DNA of 64,000 bases from Cornus controversa (lineage: Eukaryota > Streptophyta > Magnoliopsida > Cornales > Cornaceae). Positions 9,916 to 23,900 of the stretch are shown here, one piece after another; the stretch's first letter is position 1; every line of letters starts with the position of its first letter. Below the pieces are notes generated by a model. That model was not told the DNA's origin and made no database searches. It was given only the letters and a program-made list of their open reading frames with translations. Location of the stretch: NCBI GenBank assembly GCA_026545225.1, contig CM048851.1, positions 35,425,956-35,489,955 of the forward strand. Reading direction: 5' to 3'. The position numbers and the translations under genes were made by a program.

Positions 9916-12743
9916 TCTTACTCAATTTTCCCCCCCTAATTCTCCACTCAATTTTAAAAGTCAAATTTAAGAATATAAATCAAATAAATAATATTTGAAA
10001 CCAAATTAACCAAATAACATTGACATTGATAAGTTAACCAAAGGGCCTCTAGTCCAATGGTATAAACTCATGCAACATCTAACATCTTTGCTTGATGGCA
10101 GACAATAAATGATTTAGCTAGGTGTCTACAGCATCATGCTTGATGGCAGAAAATAAAATATACATAATTACGAAATATATGGCACATGTACCTCTGGAAA
10201 GCAGACATCTTTGCTTGCATATCCATAGAATGATCACCTTAAAAGCAATATTCAAAAGGGCACTGGCAAGAAAAGATAAGAAATAGTGCAAAGATGGAAA
10301 AGTAGACACAGGCACACGACACCATATGAGACGCAATAGGAGAGAACCTGGGCAAATCCCAGTGCAACCTCACCCAAAATCAAGAAGCAAAAATTTCATT
10401 AGGTACCACGTGACCTGCCATGCAAGGACACATATCATGGCAAAGGTCGCATAACATAAGACCTACCTCAACACAACCCCCAAAATTAGGCCTTTGTCCC
10501 GATGCCTTTACGTCTTGAAAAACAGATCTACCATTCCATCATTCGTATACTCAGATTACCCCATATAATCTGCAATGAATGACACCTGATTGTGCATCAA
10601 CTTCACTTACAATTGCCAAGAATACCAAGCCCTCATGGCAGCCACACATTCGAGCCCGTTGCTGTAAAACTGAAGAGTACCTGTATACATCAAAAAAGTT
10701 TGCAAACTTAAGTTGATCATTAGATTGATTTTTTCAGCCATCCATCAACTTAACTTTGTTTATGTAAATAGCTCAGTAATAATAATAGTAAAAAAGGAAT
10801 TGAGATTGGTAACAAGAACACTACCTGCTCTTCTTTATCCGCCAAAGTCATTTTTAGGTCCTTTAGCAAAGTCCAAAAGTCTGAATAAAAGCCATGTCAG
10901 CATAACACAAGTAGATCCAACAGCAAGTCATAGCCGTACCAAACCACTGATAATTTTGGTAGTCGTGAGCCCTTAGCTTCCCTCAGCCCAGCCTCAATTA
11001 GTGAAGATTAAGATATCTCCCTTGTTGTTAATGGATCCAAAAAACGAACAGCTAACTATACTTTGGCATTGCCTAGATAGTTTACATTTGACAACAAATT
11101 AAGGCATATTCAAATACAGTACAAAAACTTCCAACAAATCCAAAAATCTAAAAGATCCCTCTCCATGTGCACAACAGTTTGGGTGGATTCACCATTCTCC
11201 TCTCAATATCCAACGAGCTACAAATAATAGGCCAACAGTTGGAACAATTTTGGCGTGGCTAGTGCAGTCCTAGTTTTTGCTTTTGCTTTTTTTATTTAGT
11301 TGGATTCCTATGGAATTGAGAAGTATACACTTGTGCTCATGTCTCGACAAGGCCACCCCAACATAGGAGAAAACAACTATCATTCTCTAAGAAAAATCTT
11401 GAATCAGTTCTCCAAGAATAGTTTTGACCAAACAAAATTTTCAATTATTATCTGTTTTCCCGTTCTTGTTCTTCTGTTCTTTAATATAAAAATAAAAAAA
11501 AATAAAAACTGTTCTCATAAAATAGAACCAAACAAATTTGTATTCTCTTGGTCTATATGCATCATAGGTTCAGTACCGAGTACACTTACTAGGTCATGCC
11601 GTCATGGCATAACCATAACCACTGAGATTTAGTATTTATTTGTATTTGGTGGTATTATCCCTTACCTTACCTTACCTTAAACTTAATGGCCACCACTTCA
11701 TCTTGGCCCACCTCAACATGAATGAAAAATTAAAGGAATAATACAAAATCAAAACCTTATAAAAAGGGAGGGGGGAAGACAATGCATCTATAGCTTAAAC
11801 CAACTGACAGAAATGCACTGTGGTTTTGCCAGGACAACTCACAACAAATCAAGGTCAGTTCAAATGACGTACATAAAGCATCCAACAAAATTGAAAACTG
11901 AAAACATTTTCATAGTGTACACAATTACCCAAGAGGGACTCAAACCACCAACCTCTCAAAACTCTTCTAAGCATTCTTACTGTTTTGAGCTTATGGATCC
12001 ATCAAAAGGCATAGCAAAGTGCCTGACAAATAAGATATCACCAATTCCAAAAGTATCCCATAAATTGTAATTTCAATCATGAGAAAGATTGTAAACTCAC
12101 AAACGACTAAAAATATATATAATATAAAAAATCATGATCAAATCAACTTATAGATGACTTCCAAAACGTCCAAAATCATTCTGAGCTGCATTGCTTTTGA
12201 GGGAAGGCATCATAAAACACTTACAAATTTTAACCCAAAATTTATATATATCTTAAAAAAAAAAAACAAAAACAAAGTGTCATTTATTTTCTATTCTATC
12301 AACCCTCAGTCATCCTAATTAAAAGCAAAATCCCATCATTAAGTGTAAAATACTGCAAACCAATAACTGTCAGTCACTCAGAAAGGAAATTCACAAATGG
12401 TTAACACAAAAAACCAAAAGTGTACGCTACAAGATAAAAAGTGGCCAAGTCAAGAACATCAATCTGCTTAACTGGATCATCAAAAACAATGTAAAACAAT
12501 CAAAATGAATCCATGACCACCAATACGCCAAGTTGATGTATGACCACTAACTATCCCAGAATCTCTTTCCATTTTTCTAGTAGTTAAAATATTTCAAACA
12601 ATTTCATCCTCTTATACCTGAGTACAATCACAATTTCAGTCATTCTTTTCGCTAAGAACATTCTGAGAATTCAAAACTCCGAAGTCTCTTTCGTTTTAAA
12701 ATATTCAATGTGAATCAAAATAGGGTCAATGATATCTTTCTTT

Positions 12744-12935
12744 GATAGGCCGGTCCGGCGCTCCGCGTGGTTATATTCGTACATGTTCCGACTCGCTGGT
12801 CATTATGAATCTAGTGGCATGGTGAAGCTTCGTGGAAGGCCGACCACTACATAGAGAGATCCATATACCAGTCGTGAGCGATAGCGAAGCCTAGAGAGGC
12901 ACAGGGCAGGATCGAAGAGCTTAGTGTGAAAGAAT
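12744..12935. other. GC-rich island of unknown origin
   Basis: About 190 bases from GGCCGGTCCGGCGCTCCGCG to GGCACAGGGCAGGATCG stand out from the AT-rich surroundings. No homologous stretch is seen in unit B. I do not recognise it; it could be a fragment of an inserted element. Confidence 0.4.
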
Positions 12936-15900
12936 TTTTTCAGCCCATTTTCCCAACTAAATAAAACAAAAGATTTAATTTATTTGAAACAATGATTCAG
13001 CTGATAGAAAAACATAACTCAGATCATCATTAGCAAATGACAAGTCTGGTTTTATAGTGACTTGTCATCACTGTACAAAATACCAATTTCAAGTATCATC
13101 CATCATTAGAAGATGTGGACTTTAAAGGACAAAAAGACAACTGACAACATTAGGGCATGAGGAATTAAAATTACCAATAAAGATAACTGATATGCAGTCC
13201 AAAGAGGGGTTTGCAGTCCTTCCCCAGCCTCCGTAAATAAATCTCTTTCTTTTCCTTCCCTGTTAAAGTTTTCAATCTCTAAACCAATCATTTTCTACAA
13301 CGTTGTGGAATGGTAGAAATTCAGATGTTTGGTAAAAGTTGGACAATCAAGCATGAGTATGGAAGTATGAATCTGAAAGTACTACCATTCTGGCACCTCC
13401 CAACACCTTCCACAAGAGGTCCTCCATCCTTTTCAGTGAGTGATCCCAATATTTGTCTGTAGAATATTTCAGCCGTATCAATGTTTAGGTCTCTGAAAAA
13501 TTCTAAGAACTGAGCTCGAAACACATGCAAGAAAAATTGGGATCAATCATAATCAAAAGAAGTTCCGTTTATCCATGCTATTTTGATTTGGTTCTGCCGA
13601 TTGAATACAATCAACCAGAACCAGATTTTAATGCAACGAATCCATTATAGCAGGTTTCAGAATAACATACGCATATCCTTTAAGGAGGTGCGACTCCAAT
13701 AATTCATTCAGTCCAATTTTATTAGTTCTGACTTCTTTCAAAATTCCTACACTCCTGCTCAGAAATTAAAAGGTCCATGTTTAGAAGCGGACACATCACA
13801 TATTGAAACAACAGTCTCAATAATGCATTCCGGAACATGCCACTCTCTGTCAGCAAAATTGAATTTAAACAGTTTTTTCATAGGCATAAAAAAATTTAAT
13901 AAATACAGTCAAAATACACCACCACCCAAAATAAGCTATCCTTACCCACAAAAGACATTCAAACAAATAAAAAATTGATAAATTAAAGATGCAATATACT
14001 TCAGCTGAAAATTTAGAAAGAAATAAAGAAAACATAATTACGCAAAACCAAAGCTAAGCCAAGGATAATGGAGATGCTGAAAATAGTGAGAAGCAAGTAA
14101 ACTGGGTTTGCACAAAAAATTATAACTGACGAAATTAAAGAAAATGTGCCTTGAAAATTCAGTAAGCAAAAATAATAACAATTACAACTATGGCAAAGAA
14201 GAAAAAAGGTAATGCTGAAGGGAAAATCTGCCTGAACTGAGTAAAGCATTCAAGATGACCAGCAAAAGAAGACTAGAGAGAGGGCTGATCAGTTGTTACC
14301 TGTATCCAACAGAAAACGAAAGTTGAAACAAATGGGATTTAAAGAATGATAATACAAGCAATTACACAAGACCAGCACCGTAATGGTCTCCTCAATCCAC
14401 ATGATCTTTAGTGACCATTTGGTTCTTTCGATAAGCTCAGCAAAGATGGTTCAAGCCATGAGAAAGAAAGAAGAGATCATTGGTAAGAAATTGAGAAAAG
14501 CACAAAATGTATAGCTTTGCCTTTCCCTCTTGGCAATGATATCCAAGGAAGGAATTAGGCAGGCTTGTCTATAATTTATGATGAGATTCACTTGTTAGAT
14601 ATGCTTTTGCTGCACATAGTTGCAAAAACGAACATCAGTGCATCCATGAAAGACTCCAACAAAAAAAGGGGAGTCAACACGAAAACAGATAAAGATCCAG
14701 GTCACCGGACATTTTCTCCAAGCACAAATGTTAAACAATGTAATAAGATCACACCATATGCTTGTTGAAGGAAGAATAGTGTACCTTGCAGATAACAAAT
14801 TCATTCTTGAATGACCAGGTTATAGCAAAGTAACCCTCACAAGACTTTCAATGAAGTTTAACTACTTAAAATGTTAATCAAAGAGCTTTTCTGTATGTAT
14901 CTTTTGCTTGACGAGGCAACCAACCTTGACAAGACCGGCTCTTTATCTGTAAGATGATGCCATAAGTTAAAAGTGATTTGGCGGGTTAGTACCATTAATA
15001 ACAAACAGCTAGTTAAGCATGCAAGAAACAAATGCAAGGAAGTCTTGACCATGTGAACATTAGCTTCAAGTTCCTTGCTTGACAAGGCTATAAATCATTT
15101 CTAGATCATCTTTCGCCAAGAGAGAATTTTCCATTTGAGTAAAGTTTTTCCTTACAGCTCTTTAGCTGTAAGATGAAGCCATAAATTTTAAGTGGTTTAG
15201 TGGCTTAAGATCATTAATAACAAATAGATAGCTAAGCATGCAAGAAATAAATGCACAAAAGTCTAACATTTGAACATTAGCTGAAAATTCCTTGCTTGAC
15301 GAGGCTATGAAAATTATCTAGATCATCTTTAATGAAGAGAGAATTTTTCATCGAGGGGAGTATTTGCTGGTACGGATATACTGGTTAATATGGCAATGCA
15401 CTGGATCATCATAAAACATAAGAACAAGTGAAATGTTATGTGCACCGAATGGATATACCATTAAGGTCACCCCAGGACCAAAAAAGACCTATTATTGTCG
15501 ATGCTATATTAACCACAAAAGCCAACAGACTGTCATGGCAAAAAGTCAAGACAAAAGACACAGGCCCCTCAAGTTTATGGTATTTGAGCGGATTACGTCT
15601 ACATCTTTAAGAATACCACAATCTGAAACTTAAAACTCAACCAGGAGTGAACATGATCTACATGCACATCAGACCTGCCAACCACGACAACATCATCCAC
15701 GACCTTGAAGTCCTTCAATCAAAATTTTTTTTTTCTGTTTGTCAAATCCAACACCTTATTATTTTCATAAATTCCAGCAGGAACCGATCATAGGCCCTAA
15801 AAAAATTGGGGACACTCAAATATAATCCTAACAATAGCCTGAGGAAGGAAAAGAGAAGAAAGAGGTTAGAATCAATAATGAAACAAAAAACTAAGATGCG

Positions 15901-17611
15901 ACAACAACAAAAATAAATAATTAACTAGAAACTAGAACCAAATTATTACAAAGACCTGCAATCTTATACAGCTGCCATCACAACAACATTCAGGACCTCA
16001 AGTTGACACTACAGAAAGTGTCACTCTCTCTGAATACCATGACTATTCTGACCAATGAAAGATAGGTTGAGAGACTCAGTTAATGGAATAAATTCATGCA
16101 CTATTTCTATAGCCTTCACTCCAAACAATAAGGTACATAAAGCAACATAAGCATTTATATCCACAAAAACAATAAACCAGAACTACTCACCAGAACATAA
16201 CTGGATATGATACAATATATAATACATAATGGTGTATAAATATAACAGCAGTGATACTCAACAAACAAGAACATCAGGGACAAATTCAAATACAAACAAA
16301 AAGATAAATGAAATATAGGTGCAGAAGATAAGACATGCATATAAAGAAGTCGAAATGAAAATCCACATTAGAGTGAAATTTCAGCCACTTGCTAGATATA
16401 TAACATCAGCATGAATTTAAATGGATCAATTCCTTCAACCGTTTATTTCGAGTTTATTTCGAGCTTCCAATTCTTCTGAAATGCTAAGGTGGTTCGATAA
16501 CGCTGATTGGAGGGACGACTGGAAATTCATCCAACTTTGATCTCCTAAAGGCAATTGTGTAGGCCATAGAATCTCAAATAGAGCTTCGGCTCTAAACAGC
16601 TACTGTGCTTGAAGCATATCTAGTTGCAATATAGTTCAATGATAACAGCAAAATAAGATACAAACCAACTGATATACAGATTATTGGGATAATAATATTG
16701 CAACGATGATCCCCATTACAGTTACATATGAGCAACTCTAACTGGATATAATTGACATAGCTGTGATAACAATCACTGATGTCAGCATCAAATTAAGACA
16801 AGTTCATTGTCTAAAAGCATTAAATTTCACAAGCGTAACATTTTTTTCTCCCATCTCTAGTCCTTGATACCAAAGGATAATGTTAATAAACTACTTAAAA
16901 ATTATTCACAAAAATCAATTTAAAGTTAAAGATAAATGATCAACATTTAATATTCTTAATCTCATAAATAAAGGATACTAGGAACGGATGGTTTCCAAGT
17001 ATTTTTCTCACCAAGCATCTACAAGACTATTCAATGCCGTGCCATCACTTGTTAACTACCCACCATGCTATGGTTTCATGCACAATTTTATCGGTCTGTT
17101 CCTAATCGCTGGATGTGGACTGTAAATACTTGAAAAGGCTTGGAAGGATCCATGTTCACTTCTTCACTCGATATAACACATTAAACCATATTGTTCGACT
17201 TCTGTATACCTAACCAACAAAAATGGAACTCAACTAAACCTTATCTTAACTAATTAAGAACTATAAAAACAATTATGTTTGTCAAATGGTATATTCCCTC
17301 TTCACCAGAGTAAGGTGGTGACTGGCTGGTGTAGATAAGTTCTCATATACTCTCAGGGCAAAGACATGCAAATAAGTTCTCACATCCTGTCAAAGAGCAA
17401 AGTCAAACTCATTACAAGCCAAAAATAATAAATCAAAAAAATTACCAAAAGGGAAATGAATAAACTCAACAAAATTCACTGACAACCAAACATGTGAGTA
17501 GTTGTCACCCTGAACACTGGTGATACATAGACTCAGAAAAAAAACCAGCTCAGAAATTTGCTTCCTTTCCATCCTCAGCACCTCCAATCTCCTGAACCTT
17601 TGGGGAATTTC

Positions 17612-18096
17612 TAGGGACGACAATGGGGCAGGATTGGGACAGCCATACCCTACCCGTTCATTTAAGCAAAAGAATTGTCCAATCCTCGTCCCAAACCCGG
17701 GACAGGTTTCAGTCTCATAAGCCATTCAGATTAATTAACAAGAGACTTAACCCCACCCTGCACTGTCCCATTTATATTGGGGGTGAGATCGTGTGAGAGA
17801 GGCGGTGATCTAAATATTGAATCTTAAGAGGAAACCCTGGGCCTAGCTCTACGATATTATATATGCATATAATGATTAATTTTAGTAATTTATAAAGACT
17901 AGGCGTACAAGTATAATTTTGCTCTCTAATCAGGGTGCGGCGGGGTAGGGAGGGAGAACAAACTCTTTCCTGGCTTGGATTCATCCCTCAAAACCCATAC
18001 CATACTCCTCTTCTACAAAAATAGGCTTCCCATCCTGTTCCATTAAGAGCAGGCTGGGGCGAAAATCTGCTGGGTCGGAAGAAATTGTCATCCCTA
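17612..18096. mobile_element. hAT-like non-autonomous element
   Basis: The ends are inverted: TAGGGACGACAATGGGGC at left, and TAGGGATGACAATTTC as the complement at right. Flanking 8-bp duplications are GGAATTTC (17604-17611) and GGAATTGC (18097-18104), one mismatch. An 8-bp duplication plus TAGGG ends fit hAT. No transposase frame. Unit A has a related insertion starting near 8861. Confidence 0.65.
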
Positions 18097-19593
18097 GGAA
18101 TTGCCTGCAAGCTACTGTTTGCTTGAGACCAAGACTTGTCTGCTAAGAAATTACCTAATAACTTACAACTCTATAATGGAAACCTAATTACAATAGGAAT
18201 TTGAGCCAACCCAACAACAACTAATAGCATTAAAAAATTCAAAAACCCAATATAATACCAAGTACCTTACACAAACAAACTGCCCTGTACATGCGAAAAA
18301 CCAACTCCGCACAGCAAAAATGATCACCAAGTTTGATCACTAAGTTTGAACAAATGCATTACTGAAAATTATCAGTGCTAATACAAAAATGCAGTAGAAA
18401 TAAGACGGTCTTGAAAGTGTTTATTGAATTTCTAGCCATATATTTATGATTATGGTTAGAAAAGATATAACAACTTCGAAACACCTGATGATGGTCGACC
18501 CACATAAAAAACAATACGCCTCCAACCAGCAAACAGTAGTTGCACCAAAGAAATAACGCTCATTAGCTTATGATCCTACTTCGTTCAAATGACTGTAAAT
18601 CATTGATAAAGGCACTCACACCATGGGAACTCACCTTGAGCTCGGCATACTCATGATATATATCGAGAACTTGACACCAACAATCCAATGGACGAGTAAA
18701 CAAACCCAAGTTCCAGCACCCTTACCATAGATTTATTTCACCTAATAAACAAGCCAAATGTGTAATTTAGGATAAATGAACAAAAGCAATGAAACTGTTA
18801 TTAGGGGCATAGTATCCTGCATATATTGTGGCTAGTAAATCGTACTTTACTTATTCTCAACATGTGCATCTAGCATTTAGCATCTACACATGTTAGCTTA
18901 CTCATAATTGAACTGTTACCTTTTCCAAAAGGAGTCAACTTCAGTGGGTCCAACGCATCCTTAGAGCCTATTGTTGATAAATAACATCACAAATAGTTTT
19001 AAAAGATCTAACTGTGGAAGCAACTGAAAAAGTAATCCCAGAGATGAACAATGGATTCCATACCACTGATTGGAAGGAACCTAGAATGTGTTGCTTCTCC
19101 AGTTAGAATGATTACTTTTAGCTAGGTGCCTACAGCATCATGCTTGATGGCAGAAAATAAAATATAAATAATTACAAATATATATGACACATGTACCTCT
19201 GGAAAGTAGACATCTTTGCTTGCATATCCAAAGAGTGATCACTTTAAGAGCGATATTCAAAACGGCACAGGCAAGAAAAGATACGAAATAGCGCAAAGAT
19301 GGAAATGCAGACAAAAGCACCCGACACCATTGGATGACACCATAAAAAAGAACCCGAGCAAATCCCGGTGCAATCTCGCCCAAAAACAAGAAATAGATAT
19401 TTTTATTAAGTACTAGGTGACCTGCAATGCAAACGCACTTATCATGGCAAATGTCATATGACATAAGACCTACCTCGATACAAGCCCCCAAAATCAGGCC
19501 TTAGTCCCAAAGTCTTTACATCATAAGAAACAATTCTACCATTCCATCATTCATATCTTCAGATCACCATATAATCTGCAATGAATGATAGCT

Positions 19594-20993
19594 GGTTGTG
19601 CATCAACTTCACTTACAATTGCTAAAAATACCAAGCTCCCATGGCAGCCACATAATTGGTCCCATTGCTGTAAATGGGTTTTCAAGAACACTCACAATCC
19701 CTGTACAATTAAGTAAACTGATACAAAGGAACAGAACATGCAATACAAAAATTATGTAGGAGGTGAATGGATGTGAAAAAAATATTGAATTATATAAAGG
19801 AAACCAGAAGGAAGAGATAATAGAAAAGGAGGAACAAATGACAAACAAATCATAATGATGGAGGTGAATGAATGTTACCAGCGTTTAGCAACGAAGGGAA
19901 CTCCACATAGGATCTGTATATTATAAAACCTCCAGGCTTTTCAAAAGACTTCAGGTAAAAATCTATCCAAACTGGATTTTACAGTGCGGGATGAATGGTT
20001 GCATGATTCGTCACACATTACAAGCCATAACAGCTGACGTACAGCCTATGCAAGGAAAATAAGCTACAACAACACAAAAGTGACATAGACCGATATATAC
20101 AAATTAATTCATTAGAAGCATATAAATAAGATCAAGCCATAACAGATCAAGTAAAAAAAAATCAACTGCTCCTCTGACTCCAATGTGAAACAGAAGACTA
20201 AGAAAGGCCACCAGATTAAGAGTCAGCTGACACAAAGGGAAAATGCAATACTTTAATACAACAGAGAATATGATTTTGAAGAATTTGGTACAAGGTTGTG
20301 CATCAAATTCGCTTACAATTGCTAAGACTACCAAGCCCCCATGGCAGCCACATAATCAAGCCCATTGTTGTAAATGGTTTTCAAGAACACCACTCACAAT
20401 CCCTGTACAATTAAGAACTCTGATACAAAGGAACAGAACATGCATTATAAAAATTATGTAGAAGGTGAATGGATGTGAAAAAAATAATGAATTATATAAA
20501 GGAAACCAGAAGAAAGAGAAAATAGAAAAGGAGGAACAAATGACAGACAAATCAAAATGTTGGAGGGGAATGGATGTTACCAGTGTTTAGCAACAAAGGG
20601 AACTCCACACAGGATCCGTATATTATAAAACCTCCAGGCTTTTCAAAGACTTCAGGTAAAAACAGTCCAAACTGGATTTTACAGAGCGGGATGAATGGTT
20701 ACATGATTCATCACACATTACAAGCCATAACAGCTGACGTAGAGCCTATGCAAGGAAAATAAGCTACAACAACACAAAAGTGACATAGACCGATATATAA
20801 AAATTAATTCATTAGAAGCATATAAATAAGATCAAGCCATGACAGATCAAGTCAAAAAAAATCAACTGCTCCTCTGATTCCAATGTGAAACAGAAGACTA
20901 AGAAAGGCCACCAGATTAAGAGTCAGCTGACCCAAAGAGAAAATGCAATACTTTAATACAACAGAGAATATGATTTTGAAGAATTTGGTACAA
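19594..20993. repeat. 700-bp tandem duplication
   Basis: 19594-20293 and 20294-20993 are near-identical head-to-tail copies, both starting GGTTGTGCATCAA and both ending GAATTTGGTACAA. They are clearly more alike than the 8.7-kb units, so this is a younger event within unit B. Confidence 0.8.
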
Positions 20994-23900
20994 GGTTGGC
21001 ATACAGGAGGGTCATTTCATAATTGAGCCTGGAAGGCCAAATCCATCTTGAGAACAATTTAGTTGAAATGGGAAATAATTGGAATCCATTCCACCAAATT
21101 GTACAAGCTAACTCCACAACACAGCTTTCCAGATGTTGACAATGATATCTATATAGGTTGAGCTCGTATTACAATGAAGTACCGCATGAATGATTTACTT
21201 GTTAGTCCATCAAAAAAAAAAAAAATTGGATTTCCAATGGTAAACCTACAATTTAGTGATTTACCGAAAAAACCTGCAGCTTAGTGGACTTAAAACAGTC
21301 CCTAACACACTTGCTGTCAAGATAGCAAGGATTGTCCTCAATGCTATTCCTTCCTTTTTACTCCCATGTTATCATCTAAGGAAAACCAAAAGAAATTAAA
21401 AGTCTGTTTTAAATTATAAACTCATAGGGGGACACACACACACACAGTCCAAAAATAGAGTTGCAAAACATTTTTAAAATAAGTCTTCTTTAATAAATTG
21501 TTAAGAACTATTCTCCAACTTATAGTTCTTTAAAAGTAATTACAAACAGTTTTCAAATAATACAATCAAAGAGCAGCAAAAATTCTTGTCAATTCTAAAA
21601 ATGTTGCACATTTGAAAATTTAAGAGGAATTAATTCAAATGCAAATTAAAATTTGGAAGTAACACTGGTAAATGTTGAAACTGTAGAGTTCTTAATAGAA
21701 CTGCAAGCAAGTGTAAATTTACTCTGAATTGAAAACTCATTATGGGCATTCAACATAGAATGGCACAGCAAAAACAAAAAACAATAAATAAATAAAAGTA
21801 GAATAAAGTAGCCGCCGCATTTGCATTTTAAGAAAAAAGCAATTTCACTCATCATTTCTATTATCAAATAGATCTGGGTGTATGACCAGCCTCTCAAATC
21901 ATTAGATCTGAGCACTCATACCATCTTCGAGCTTCCGAATCTTCATATAGAATATTCTTTTAACATTAAGAGAAATTTGTTTAAATAATGCAAGGTACAA
22001 CACATAAAATGCAAAACAACAATATAAAAAATAAATTACATTAGCTTCCTTTAGGAATAACATAATTACATGGGCCTCCCTTATCGATTCAAATATTAAC
22101 CGGCCACTAACAGCATTTCTGTTGGAAATTGTCAAGTGTAGTTCTACATTTCCCCCCTCAATAGTTACTATATTTTTGTTGTCTGCTAATATAGGAGAGA
22201 GATTTGTAGGAGAGTACCAACAATAGGGAGAACCAAGTAATTTTTTAATCAACATGAGGAGCCGGTGTAATTATGTTATGCTTCAAGAAAAGTGGGGTAA
22301 TTACCCAAATACAAAACATTTTATACAAAAAAAAATAATAACATTAGACTAGAAGACATGGTAAATTTCAAATTCAGCACAATAATATAGGAAGGGAACA
22401 GATGATTAGCATTAATACTGCATATACTCGATATATTGTCCGTATATACAAGTAAAGTAATTATCATTCTTTAATATAATATATTGTTCATATATATCTC
22501 AATAATCAATCAATTTCAATCCTTCCATTTCTAGTCCTTAATACAAAAGTAAAATTTCATCAAAGTACTTGCAACTATCTATTAACATCAGTTCAATGCA
22601 AAATTTTATCAAAAAAATAGAGTAGAAGTAACAAAAATTGCCAGTCATAACCCACCACCTATTCAACTATTTACATTATTAATCACTACGAAAATGAGTT
22701 AGACTGATAAATGGTAAAGAAATGAGTTAAATATAGTGAATTTATGAATTTTTAACAAAAAAATTTATGCAGTATGGATAGTCTCCAAGCCTCTCTCTCC
22801 AAGCATCTACGAGCCAAATCCATCCGTTAAAAACATGGCATGTCATAACTTGTTGACTACCCACCATGCCTATAAACAATGCAATGGTTTCATGCACAAT
22901 TTTACCATGTTGTTTAACTGTTGGATGTGGGCTCGTATACCTGAAAATAGAAAAGGCTTGAAGCAGGTCCATGTCCACTTCCTCATTCAGTAAAACGCGT
23001 CAGGCCAACAAAAATGTACATAAAAAAGAAAGAAGAAATGTTTAATATTAAAACAACGAAGCAAACAATCACCATAACAAATAGTATATTCCATATCAAA
23101 TAGTATATTCCAATTTTTTCTCTTCCTCATCCCATGTTTTTGTGGAAAAAAAGATGCAAATTGCAGCACCAACTCAAAAAGCAATTGAAATTAGTCAAAC
23201 TCGTTATAGTATTTACTACTAGAAAAAATATATATATATATATATATACATACTGAATTTATGAACAAATACAATACATGTGAGCTGTTGTTGTCACATT
23301 AAACATTGGTGATAGAGAGACAACGAAGAAACAAGTTCAGACTTTTTTCAAAGTTCCTACCACATACTTTTAGTTTACTGGCAAAAAATTGGGAGACACC
23401 ATTCATTTAATGTCCTGCTCAGAACTTAAAGTTACATGTTTAGAAATTAGAAGCGGGCACATCCCTGTTGAAACATTAGTCTCAAAAATGCATCCAAGAA
23501 CAAGCGACTCTCTGCCAGTAAATATTGAATTTAAAAATAAATAAATAAATCATAGGCAAGGAAAAATTTATTGAATACAGATTCAAAATCACACCACCAC
23601 TCAAAATGAGCTATCCTTGCCCACAAAAAATGTTTTAAAAAAGAAAAAATAATTAGATAAAAGATGCAATATACTTCACCTATAAATTTAGAAAGAAAAA
23701 AAAATACACAAAACCAAATCTAAACCAAGGATAATGAAGATGCTAAAAATAGTGAGATGCAGGTAACTGGGTTTACACAAAAAAAAAAAAAAAAAATTCT
23801 AACTGAAGAACTTAAAGAAAATGTTCCTTGAAAATTCACTCATAAAAAATAACAACAATTATTACTATGACAAAGAAGCATAAAAGGCATATTGAAGGTC

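Larger units (their letters stand above)
7786..16780. repeat. tandem segmental unit A (about 8.7-8.9 kb)
   Basis: Landmarks recur in the same order in the next unit: AGACAAGTTCATTGTCTAAA (8121 and 16794), the CTCCAAGCATCTAC tract (8270 and 17012), GTGAGT(A)GTTGTCACC (8749 and 17491), GACAC-rich tract (10295 and 19305), CCACTCTCTGTC (13840), CACTCTCTCTGAATACCA (16022 and 24860). Period is 8.7-8.9 kb. No open coding exon is conserved between units; only non-coding DNA and repeats are seen. Confidence 0.65.

Noticed and set aside
9662-9998. Open frames of about 100 codons on both strands as proline- or glycine-rich proteins.
   Set aside because: They come from a GC-rich 72-base tandem repeat whose period is a multiple of three.
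11930-11990. GGTTTGAGTCCC (minus) as a tRNA B box.
   Set aside because: No A box at the right distance and no tRNA fold.
13381-13520. Minus-strand frame with FLEFFRDLNIDTAEIFYRQI as a coding exon.
   Set aside because: It looks exon-like with possible splice sites, but I recognise no family, no partner exon fits, and it has no counterpart in unit B.
19138-19491. 117-codon minus-strand frame as a membrane protein.
   Set aside because: The matching sequence in unit A is interrupted, there is no start context, and no domain is recognised; it is probably chance.
21902-22255. 117-codon minus-strand frame as a gene.
   Set aside because: The frame is not kept in the paralogous copies at about 7.8 and 29.0 kb.
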